Assembly: GCF_001039355.2 (NCBI RefSeq)
Contig: NW_019773625.1
Location: 1,045,079-1,109,078 of the forward strand
DNA from: Lingula anatina
Lineage: Eukaryota; Brachiopoda; Lingulata; Lingulida; Lingulidae
DNA length: 64,000 nt
Direction of reading: 5' to 3'
Each line of letters starts with the position of its first letter. The first letter of the stretch is position 1. The notes under the pieces are model-generated. The model made no database searches. It was not told the origin of the DNA and worked only from the letters and a program-made list of their open reading frames with translations. The position numbers and the translations under genes were made by a program. Below are positions 50,262-62,600 of the stretch, piece after piece.

Positions 50262-52228
50262 TTTATTATATAAAATTGTACACAGTAGCAGCCGTACTAT
50301 ACCTGATATGCATAACTGAAAGTTTGTAATACAGTAGTAAGCCTAAAATACAGAATTAATCTTATTATCATATTTTCTACTTCCAATGATGCAGGTATTT
50401 ATATTTCTAGAATGTATAATTAAACAATGACTGAATAGTTTTAAAAGACAATGACTCAGCGAGTGCTTTCTCAATTACTGAACAGGAAAAAAACCTTAAA
50501 TGGGTTTATATTACCTAATTAGTTTTCAAGAACTAGCTAGTTTTATTGCTGTTTATTGCAAGGCAAGGTAATTCCTTAATGATGACGTCTGATTAAGCAG
50601 AAAAAACACCACATTTAAAGAGTTAATATAATTATTATATCAAGTTTGGGTATCACTTATTTTCTTACCCACTTTAAAGAAAAATGACTGATTCCATAAT
50701 TCCACAGTTCTGTATTTCTGACAAATGCAAAAACTTCAAGATGATAGTGAAGTAAATGAATTACAAATTTTACATCACTCTATCATAAACTCAGTCAAAG
50801 TTGAGGACATTTGAGCCTTGGCTCAAACTTATGACCTTATGCTCTCTAGTGGGCCAAAGTCCACTGAATAATATTAAATTAAAAATCATCTGCATTCAAT
50901 ATAGGTCTGCCACTATCTTTTCAGTTAACACTAACAGGATTATCACATCTTAAAGATCTGTCATTTTTACCAATTAAAACTGTGAAAGTGCCAATAATAT
51001 GGGGGAAATAAAGTCAAACATAACATAGTATATTATCGACAAAAATGCCAAGCTTTGAGATATTAATGTTTGGTTTACCAAAGACCTTAGATAAAACCTT
51101 CCATTTGCTAAGGAAGAGCATTTAAATTATTGAAAACTGTCAAGACATGAGCAGGGGCGTGCCAAAAAATGGTGTTCTTTATGTTATTGACTGGTGCTCA
51201 ATCTTAATATGACAGGTGCTTGCTTAACTTATGAGGTTACTGGATTGCAATAGTCTGCTTCAGGAGGATTTTTTTTAAATGGGGCAAATCAAAATTTGTT
51301 AATATCTTTACTTATGAAACTTAATATGAAAGAAGTTTTTTTTTTCATGCCAACTTCTAATCACAATCACCATTTTCTTTTTTTATCTTGTTGGAAATGT
51401 CAGCTGTTGCTTAGCACTCTTCTTGAACATTACTCCTTTGGTTTACCCATAAAATATTCATTTTATCAGACAATCTTATCTCTTCATGTCTCTTGCGGGT
51501 TGAAGAGCATATTCATTGCTTGTTTTATGGAAATTAGTGCTGGCTTGACACACTTGATTAGTTCCACAAATGGCAGATATGGCGACTTCAAGTACAGAGG
51601 TTTAAACATCTGAAACTTCTTGCGCGACCAATAAACCTTGATGGGCAATTCAAGAATATTCCTACCATATAATTTAAAAAAAAATTTTAATCCAATGTTA
51701 AGTATGCAACACTGTTAACCATCTGACTACATTGAAAGCCAACAAATCTTTCAAACAATTGAATTTCAGACTGTGCCAAAAACTTATCAGTCAACTGACT
51801 CTTGGGGACAACAGGTCTGAGCATCTTATGGCCCTGTAGCAGTAATGGTGGCCAGTAACTGAACAAATTTACAACATTTTACTGGCTTCAGTTTAGCTGG
51901 TATCTGGCTGGAGACCAGTGTTGGCATTACACACTGAAATTTATGTAGAAAATTTATTTAGGACACAGATTCCATTCAATGTACGAGTTCATAATGATCA
52001 TACGCATAGCTGTTTTATTATATTTTTTGGTAACCAACCAAATGACCGTGCAACCAAACTGGACATATTTAGAAAATTTACAATAATAAATTTGATAATA
52101 AACATCATGGACAATATAATAAATAAACAAATAAAATACAACCGTGACAGTGGGGAATGTCACTGAATTAGTTCAAGATATGCTGGGATGTGTACAAAAG
52201 CTCAGGAGAAAAAAAAAGATTGTTTTGA

Positions 52229-52281
<53 letters not shown>

Positions 52282-52299
52282 AAAGGAGAAAAAAAAAAA

Positions 52300-52351
<52 letters not shown>

Positions 52352-55300
52352 CACACACCTTAGTACATCAAGTAGTACTACCTGGTTTTCTAATCAGATT
52401 AACAATAATCCAACAGCTATTTTAATAAACACGATTATCATTATAAAGAAACACACAGCAATTCTATCATATCTACCCAATCCACTGTCAGTGAAAACCA
52501 TTGTTTCTTCTTTGATTATACTTATAAGCAACTACGGAATATACAAACCCTATTATGAGTTTCATTCATGCTTACAATTACTTCACAGTAATAAACTGCT
52601 CTTGAATAATGAAATGAAGAGATGGGATAATAATCTTTTCTATATTTAACTCATTGTGACAGTTATTAGACAACAGTGTGGAAATTTTACGTGTAGCAAA
52701 GACTAATTTTAATCCTATTCACATTCCAACAGTGCTGTTAACACCAAAAAGTGGGTTTATTGGACCATGGTTTACTTCACTGACTGTTTTAAATTATAAT
52801 ATATATATATGACACATTTTCTTTTCAAAGCCTCAACTCCTTTGCAAACCCTGCCCCATATTTCCATAAAAGCCTCCCTCACTGCTGCAGTTAGGGCATT
52901 CTCTCTGGCCACAGAAAACTTAAGATGGTGAAACGGAGCAATCAGTCAGGAAACAATTATCCTCTAGCTGTCTTATCTGATAGTAATAAAGAACACTTAC
53001 ACAGACACCTGTAGAGATCAATTTCTTTACAGTTTAGTTTAGGTGTCCTTGATCACAATTTACATCCTTTGTATGCACTGACTAGGAATGCTATTTGCAT
53101 GTTTTCTGGGAATGATCGTTTGGATAATTATGGGATTTTGAAAAAGAATCAATAGCAGGGGAATATTTTTTCTGATGATAATAAGAAAGGATAAGTTTTC
53201 CCTCCTCTTCAGCATCCTTTGCTATTTTATCCACCAAGTTGCAAATTGAGCAGACAACATTCTGTTTCTGAAATGTATTGTAAACTGTTTGTCTACTGCT
53301 AGCATCCATAAAAATCCTAACTTGAACAATCATATGTCACGTGCCGCAAAAGAAATCCAAGGAGAATGATACATCTCTTTTTATTCTTATTTAAAAAAAA
53401 AAAAAAAAACTTTTCAAGAGGCAATCACATCTGTTTACATAAGCCTTACAGTTTTCAGATATCCAATACTGGTTGAAAAGCCAACTGAAGATAACTGAAA
53501 TGATGACAAAAAACAGTATTTTATCTATATAGCATCAGACCTAGAAATTCCTATCCACCAGCAAAACTTTGTTTTTTCAAAGTTCAGAGAGGTCTTTTCT
53601 GAGAGTTGTGGAAATCTGATATAAAATTTTTGAAAGTGGGGTGTGGTAGGGTGGAGAAGGGGAGGGGGTAAATTCTGCCAGTTGATGGTCTGCTGTTCTT
53701 ATTTCCTTGGCACTGCCAGGTTTGGGGAAAAAAACAGAAATCCCATGATACATCCTAATCATCGGTATGCGATGTTATTTCTCTCNTTTTCCAAGAGGCA
53801 ATCACATCTGTTTACATAAGCCTTACAGTTTTCAGATATCCAATACTGGTTGAAAAGCCAACTGAAGATAACTGAAATGATGACAAAAAACAGTATTTTA
53901 TCTATATAGCATCAGACCTAGAAATTCCTATCCACCAGCAAAACTTTGCTTTTTTCAAAGTTCAGAGAGGTCTTTTCTGAGAGTTGTGGAAATCTGATAT
54001 AAAATTTTTGAAAGTGGGGTGTGGTAGGGTGGAGAAGGGGAGGGGGTAAATTCTGCCAGTTGATGGTCTGCTGTTCTTATTTCCTTGGCACTGCCAGGTT
54101 TGGGGAAAAAAACAGAAATCCCATGATACATCCTAATCATCGGTATGCGATGTTATTTCTCTCAGGACACAAGTATGTCTGTTTATATTAACTATGGTCA
54201 TGCTATGTAGGATAATATATTCTAACAGCATGAAAAACTTCTCAGTCCTTTATTATTGATCACCTTCCAACCACAAGCAAGTGGGTACTAGAAAAGCACT
54301 CAGAGAATGCAGACCTCTGCCAAGGCAGTGCAATTCTACTTAACATCATTTATTATTTGGTTAAAATGTAACCACCGAAATCTTACCAATATGAATTCTA
54401 AGTTAGACCATTTCTGGCCTATCCTGAAATTTTAATTAAAATCCGTCCATAACTTTTTGAGTCAGGCTGTTTTAACACTAACACTTTAACACTTTTAAAA
54501 CTAACAAACCAACCAAGGCAAAAAAAAAAAAAAAAACATAGTTACCCAGATTAGGTATATCTATCCAAATATAACATTTCCCTGGAGACTTCAACATCCT
54601 TATTCACTACCTGCATCCAAAGAATTGAGATCCAAAATCCATTTTTGAGTTGTAAGTTTGTGCCTCAACATAGGACAGCATTTCTTTCATAACTTACGGT
54701 AGCATAAGAACTTTTAGCTTTCTGAATCAAACAAGTGTGTATATCAAGTTTAAGTAATTTAAATAAATTGATTTTAGAAAACTTTAGCAGCCTTACCATT
54801 GGCCAGGTTGTACTAAGAGTGACACCTATACTCAAGTGAGGTCTCTCTTGATGTTGTTTACATAAACAGCACGTTCATGGAATGTGTGACCCAAACCAAG
54901 ACGAGTATATACAACGTAAAAATCCATACACATTTCCTTGAAAAGGGATATCCTGCACACTGTTAATGGGGCATTTACAGCAAATTGAACTGTAGCTTGC
55001 GGCAAAAACAGGGGATTGCACTTCACCGACTCATCACTTTCACACAGGCAAGGAACTGGCAATCGGAAAGGAAACTGTATATTTGATAGGGAAAACTAGA
55101 CCAAAGTTAGGTGGTCAAGTCACTTTTTGGGAGGTTATGGGAACGTCTATAATTGTACTATAATCGTACAACACAGCAACAACACTGGACCTTTGTTTCC
55201 AATGGTAGTGAATATAACAGTTAATTTTACAAGCCAGAATATCGTGCACGAGTACAGGTTTTTTAAGTTGACAATTGCCATGACAGCTGGTGGAGTTTAA

Positions 55301-58300
55301 GAATTTATCTGTATAAGAAATAGTTTCATTGGATATGTAAATAGTTAAACTGAATTGAAAAATATATAGGGTGTTTAGACTTTCAATTTTTTAAATCATG
55401 TGGGTGGATTAGCAGTAGATTAGTTTGGCAAAATTAGTTGAAAAGACCAGAAGCAATGATCAGTAGCTCAGGAAACCTACATCCCAGTGCCTCTTAGACT
55501 GGGTTCCCATGCCTAGATCGATCCATCAGGATCGGTCTAACTCCCTGGGGAGTCTCACTAAATTGCTATCAACTAACCTGCTTAAATGTTTGTCACGCCT
55601 ACCAAATTATCTAGAGGGTAAAGATAATTACCCCCTAACAGCTTTACTAGGTGTGACAGACATTTAAGCCGGTTAAGTTGAAAGCAATTTAGTGAGACTC
55701 CCCAGGGAGATAGATCGATCCAAGTATCTGTGGGAATGGTCCCTTACTGCTACATCTACAACAACTGTGATTTCCTTTCTTTTCTTCTCTTCCATTTTTA
55801 AATCTCCTACATGCTGCGAATCCTTAAACTGTTCTTCAACTATAACAACAATTCAAGCCTAAAAAGTGTCTACTGGCATTTATCTTTATGTCACCTAAAA
55901 AACAATTGTACAGAACTGTAACATTCTGTGAAAAGCATCATTAATCAAAACCCTGCAGGTAAATAATTGGAGGCTTTTGTTCACATTCTACTGGGACAAA
56001 TGTCCTCAGAATGAAAAGATCAATATAACAGAAAAGTTATGCAACATGCAGGGGGAAGATAACAAAATGACCACATTTCATGTTATTATTATTCCCACGT
56101 TGACTTTTCAGGATAAAATACATTAAAAATTCTAGGAGACGTAATGACAGCAATACATACAAATCTATACCAACATATACATGAAGGCACACACGTACAC
56201 ACATAGCACTAATGAAAGCCTGTTCATATAAATAATGAGAAAAAGTAAGAAATACTTCACAATTATTCACCAATTTTAAACAGTAAAGGCTAAAACTGGG
56301 CGAATTTGCCAAATCGAAAAAAATATATATATATGCTAGTAAACTTAACATGCCATTATATCAGTTTACCTACTGGGTCATTCTGAGGCCACATTAGTAC
56401 AAGTAGTTTCTCGTCCTTAACAAATATTGCTTTGCAAATATTGAACCCCACTTCACCCTTATCATCCCAGATGATCATCCATTATGAAACCACTTCACCT
56501 GCTTCCAAACATGCCTAACAACTGCTAAAACAATGGCTGAATCCAGGGCAAATTTGAACCAAAAACTTACAAAAATGTTATGACATGCATGCATTTCATT
56601 AAAGAGTGCACTGGGTGGATTTGGTGAAACTGTAAGGATCTGGTTAGTATTACACTTCTCTACAGTGTTGAGTCAGCATACGAAAAAGATGAAAAGGACA
56701 CAAAATAGCACAGTATTTTCTTTTTTCGTCTATTTTTTTTTTTTTTTTTTTTGTAATTGAAGTCTGAGGTACCCCATGGCTGACTATGCACCCAATGACT
56801 CTACAACTCAATAACACAAAAAACAACAACTACAAAACAAAAAGAGCTAAACTGATGGATTACGTAGGATCTCTTGCATGACCTAGAAACTTAATTAGAA
56901 TCCTAATCTACCTCCCGGAATTAGCATTAAATTGTTTTGGTTGTGATGATGCTGGTGCCAAAGTCCCAGCATTGAAAAAGGTAAACATCTTTGGCATAAA
57001 AACAATTAAGACAAGAAAATTCACCACTGGTAGAATGAATTTACCTTATTATGGTCCGAAAAATCTTTCTGTGGTTTCTAAGAAAATGTAATTACCATTG
57101 GCATACGATTATATCTCTCATTATAGGTCATTTCACTAAAGAGAGCTGTCCATAATACCAATAATCCCCCAGAAGATTTATGTTCTCTAATTGGAAAACA
57201 AAAGCATAAGGATTTTGCGCCCAGAGTAGGCACGATCTATAACAATGCTGAAGCACACACGGCACTAGTGGCTAATTTTGTTTGAAGCCGTGAGAAACGC
57301 ACTTCATCGTTTTCTCCATATTGGCATTCTTCTAGCTAAAAAGCCTTTATCACCTGCCCCGGTGTTTTCATTCATAATTTCTTTATTGATATTTCTGACA
57401 AGCTACACCATGCAGCTGCACGGATAGCATTGTCTATGCTGTTAGGGATAATAGCACAGCCATTTGCCGAGCAAAATGGAATGAATATCTGACCATATTC
57501 CAGTCCACAATAGAGAAGCCATTGATTAGGTTTGTGCAAGCTCATCCATATGGCTCTACATGATGATATAGGTCTATGTCATGATATAAACATCATTTTT
57601 CAAAATAATAATTATAACAATCACAATAATAATAATAACAACCATAAAGAAGTACAGTAAGTAGTTTACAACAATGTTATTATTGGATATAGAAAAACTG
57701 CCTGTTAACACATTCTTACATCAAGCAATAAACAAACAAAACAAAAGTAAATAGATAAAAACCATAGCAGAAGGTTTTGTTGTTACAAAAATAAAAATAT
57801 CCTATATCATCTAAAAGAACTTTAATCACAATCATTTTCAAACCAATTCAGGACCCTTGGACAATCTCCCTAAGAGCAGAATGTCACATATCAAAAGCTC
57901 CAGCTGAAACTGTTCTAATGCAAACCAAATCTTACACTCCCATGGGCATGACTAACCTCCTATCCTAGTGTGGTACACAACAATATATAAAAGATTTCAT
58001 GTGAACATGTAAATCTCAATGGAAATCTAACCCGACTGCCTACCAGCAGGGCTGAAGACACACCTGGAACCCACTAAACAAAATAACCTCACACACCACT
58101 GAGATTATACATCTGGGCATTTTTCACACGCTGTTTCTGCAATATATACAAATCTAGGAGGAATGATCCTAGTCCATCAATGCAAAATCGTAATTCTTAG
58201 TGTATCTTAGTAAAAAAAAAAACCCTGGAAACCTTGTCAAAGAAACAAGGAAGGAATGAGATAAAGAGATACAAATCAATACCTTCTTTGAAATCTTCAA

Positions 58301-59592
58301 ATCCTGTGGTTATATTGTCACAGATCCTCCTTATACACATGTATCTACCCTAAACTGATATCTTTGGCCAAAAGAGAGTTTATTGGGAGAATGGTTTTAA
58401 AATTCCAATTATAGCCTCTCAGTAATGCATGTGTAATTTGCTAGGAAATGACAAACTGCCTTTGCAATGATTTCTGTTGGCTGGGTCAAGTCTTTTAGAA
58501 AAACAAAACATTCAGGGCTAATATGTTAAGGGAGCCTGAACTTAACTATAACTTTCAGCTAGTACAGTCTCCAAAACCTGGCGAGACAAAAAATTGATCT
58601 CCTCTGTAAAGCCAGTAAAGGTAATTATCCATTTGAACTTGCAAGAAAATTGACAATTATACATCCTGCTATCTTCTGCTTTTGTACCTCACACAGAACT
58701 TCTGGAGATTGAAATGACCCTATATTTTCCCATGCTCATTTTTTTCTATGTTTTATCATATCAGTAATAAAACAAAGCTTTTTTTTTTTTTACAAAATCT
58801 AAATCACCAGTATTACCTTCAACACTTAATGATTTACCTGATCCATGTACAAGATAACCAGCAAATAAACAAAATGGAAAAAAAAAGAAAAAAAAAAAAG
58901 ATCATACCTCCTCTCCCGAACTGGCTGCTTCAATATCACAATTCAAATTTGCAGTGGCCATTTCTCTGAATTCTGTGAATGAATTCCTGGGAACGGTCTA
59001 CCTACTTCCCCTCCACGACTAACAGCCAAGCTAATCCTCACTGCACCAGAGCAGTAATTATATCTTTTCTCTTTATATAAAAAAAAAAAATCCCACTAAA
59101 GATCAGCTATAGGTACACCCAAAGACATCTCCACATCCTTTTTTCCGACTCTCCAGGTGCTCAGGCTGCCAGACGCTTACAACAGGATGTCCAGTTTGAA
59201 TAATGTTTTAAGGTTATAATATATGAAACACTTTTAATCTCATTCCTATTGATCCAAAGGATGAAACTGTACAGGCTGTTCCGTGTGCGTGAAAGCACAG
59301 TTTGTATGCTGGCTGAGAAAGAGATAGATAGAGAGGCAGAGAGGCTCTCTGCGTATGGGCTGTTTCTAGCCTATTTTTTAAGACACATGGGGATTTGAGG
59401 GTTTATGAATGCCTTTTCTCAATCAGAAATAACTGATTTTTTTTGTCAGGTAAATACAACTTAAACATGAACTGAGGGTTTTAGGAAATGTTTGTTTGTG
59501 GCTAGTCTTATATCCCTGCTGCCATGCTGCATTAAAAGACCTATAAGGGATTTCTTCACTTCTTTCATTGAGGTTATACAGTTTGTATAAGA

Positions 59593-59666
<74 letters not shown>

Positions 59667-62600
59667 GGGGAGGGGGATATGCCTGTGCATGCTCTTATCT
59701 TATGTCTCACTGCTTATAGGAAATAAACACAATTAACAACCTTGCTTCATATGATTCTCAAAGGAGAAGACACAAGTATGGTAAGCAAAAGGTGGTTACA
59801 CTTCAATATTTAAATTTTCTTGTCATTAAACATTAAAAAAATCAATAGAGATTGAGGTTTATCACAAGGTTAAGTATTTATAGTCTGAATTATACAATCT
59901 AATGCATAGCATATTCTAGACTCATGCTAGCATATTAAATTTTAAATGATAAAGATATGTTAGCTTACAACAATGTAAAATACTTGATTATCTGCTTTTG
60001 TAAAGAGGTTTTTCATATATATATTTTTAAGTATCACTTACCAAGCACTGTTTTTGAAAAATCAATTTATTTTGTTAGAATTTAATGAACGATTATTTTA
60101 AATGCATCAAATGCATTATAAGATATGCAAAAAGCAGCAGTATCGTACTATAATTACAGATTTTGAATAGGACAACAAGTTAACTAACACCTTCCAAATG
60201 AGTTATTTCAAAATACTTAAATTTTACATTGTATACTGGAGTCTCAAATTAAATACATATTAAATACACATCCACAAATCACAAAACAGCCATTACACTT
60301 CTGAACAGATGCTTTAAAAACAAGAGACCAATTATTTTGGAAAAACATCTTGCAGTATGGATCACATTGTCAAGGCACTAATCCCAAGCAAAAAGAGTTG
60401 TCTTTCAATCAGAACTGTTCCCCCCCCCCCCCAACCCACTTTCTTTTATGAAATTGCACACACAAAACCACGATAAAGAATCCTAGAATACAAAAGACGC
60501 AGTGCCAACATACAGTATTCATTTACAGTAAAGAACACAGCTATTGTTCATACACATTAAAGGTGGAAAAAAATACAATAGGTTTATTGTCAAATCGATT
60601 TATCTCAAAGTGCAGTTTGAAGGCATCTCAGAAGCACTTGGTAAAATTGTGATATTAGTCAGGAGGCATAGAAAATGAAAGGTCAATGCAAAAACTGAAA
60701 GCAACATTGATGTCTCTTAAGAAAGCATGCTAAATGTACCACAGAATGTACGAATGTACATGTTATAAAAAATGCCCAAAACACAATTCATTAAAAAATT
60801 TGGTATAGACAGGTAACACTATGGCTATATGCGCAGACATGATATGTCTGTACATAAAAATGAATGGCAGAAGAAATGAAAGCAGACACCTGAAAATTAC
60901 TAAACAGCCTCACAAAATGGGCAAGAATAGAAGTATACAGAGCCCCTGAGATAGACTGTGGAAAAGAAAAGAGGACCCATGTCAGCCAGGACAGTATTAA
61001 AATAAATTGATGATAATGATGATGATTTTCTTAACAATCAAGGAAAAGTAATTAAAAAAAAAAAAAATAAAAATTATAGAGACATTTCATTGAAGTTAGC
61101 AATAAAAAAGGGGGTCCTACCTGGCATCTCATAAGCATTTCAAAGAAGTTGTCGTCTGGTACAGCGGTGTCTGGACTGTTGTGGAGAAGCTGACCTATCA
61201 CAGCCTGGCTATTATTCAGCCCTGGAAACTGGGGCAGATGTGCCCGTTGGTCATTCATCCTTGATCCCTGGATCCCAGCCACCATGTCAAGAAACTCATC
61301 TGCTTTGCCGGAAAGAGCTGGAATTAAAATGTTATTGGCATTAATGATTATTTCGATCATCACTTTAATCTGTAAGAACTGGTGCTGCATACAATGAAAA
61401 TAAAGAAATACAAAGTCCTTTCGGAAAATGACTGTCCAAAATATATGTTACAGTACTTAAAATGTATAGTTTTAACATGTTGACTTGAGGTATATTGGGA
61501 TTTCCCTTATCTATAACAAGTAATGATATCACTACATATACCCCCTGCACAAAAATAGTCCCTAATACAAAAACTGTCCAAATCTGCTAAGCTGATTTTC
61601 TGATGCTACTGTTTTCAAAGAAAAAAAGTAAGTAAGCAGTATCATTTTTGACTTACCTAGGCTATTTTTATTGGGAACTGGATGGTCACCTGTCACCTTG
61701 AATGAACATCTTTGGTCCTCCATGCGGCGGCTTTGAAATTTCATGATTTGGTTAAAGAAATCATCCTCGTCATTTCCGCTGAAGTCGGTTGTATGCTGAA
61801 AATGGATACAGAGAGAGGTGACCAAATTATTTTTTTTACTGTAACATAAAGCCAGTTCTACTTGTTTTATTTTACTAACCTTACTTAGTATAGAAAAAAC
61901 TGTGGATAATTCTGCCCATGAGTCTAAAAAGTTATCCTAACCCAACAGTTAAAAAATTGGGTTTAAATTGGGTTTTATCAGCTCACTGTTTCCAACTAAG
62001 AAGTGATAAGAATTCAGTTTCAATACTGATGAGTATTATGCCTCCAATCAAAGGGAACAAGTCACTCAAGAGAATTTGCCAAGTAACTGATTCCATTACG
62101 ATGACTTTGATTTTCAGCTCTAAAAGCCTGGTTCATTATCTGTTTGACATAACAACTCTACTCAAAGGCATTTTTTTCATATTCTCTCCTTTTCTGCATA
62201 AGTTAAATATGTTAAGGCCAATCTGATATGGGCATCAAGTAATTTTGTTGGCTATGCAAGCTATATCATGATTCAAGGTTGTTGTACAACTGTGAAACTT
62301 GTGAAACAGCTAACTACTTTGTAAAAGTCTGTTGTGCCTATAAACAAGGCTGTTGTGCATGAGATAATTGACCACCCTGTTAACAAGGCTGTTGTGCATG
62401 AAATAAATGACCACCCTGTATACAAGGCTGTTGTGCATGAAATAAATGACCACCCTGTAAACAAGGCTGTTGTGCATGAAATAAATGACCACCCTGTAAA
62501 CAAGGCTGTTGTGCATGAAATAAATGACCACCCTGTAAACAAGGCTGTTGTGCATGAAATAAATGACCACCCTGTAAACAGATATTCTCTGTACTGCTCA

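Larger units (their letters stand above)
40422..61120 (-). other. 20.7-kb intron of the GPSM-like gene
   Basis: Exact splice phase on both sides defines this as one intron. It holds two assembly-type tandem duplications, a decayed LINE, MITEs, long A-tracts and microsatellites (listed separately). A few ORFs of 76-105 codons occur, but none has a recognised domain. Unlisted alternative exons cannot be excluded. Confidence 0.85.

Noticed and set aside
52144-52425. Poly-Lys / poly-Phe ORFs
   Set aside because: Translation of long A-tracts; not genes.
59423-59710. Ser-Leu repeat ORF, minus strand
   Set aside because: It is a reading of the (AG)n microsatellite.
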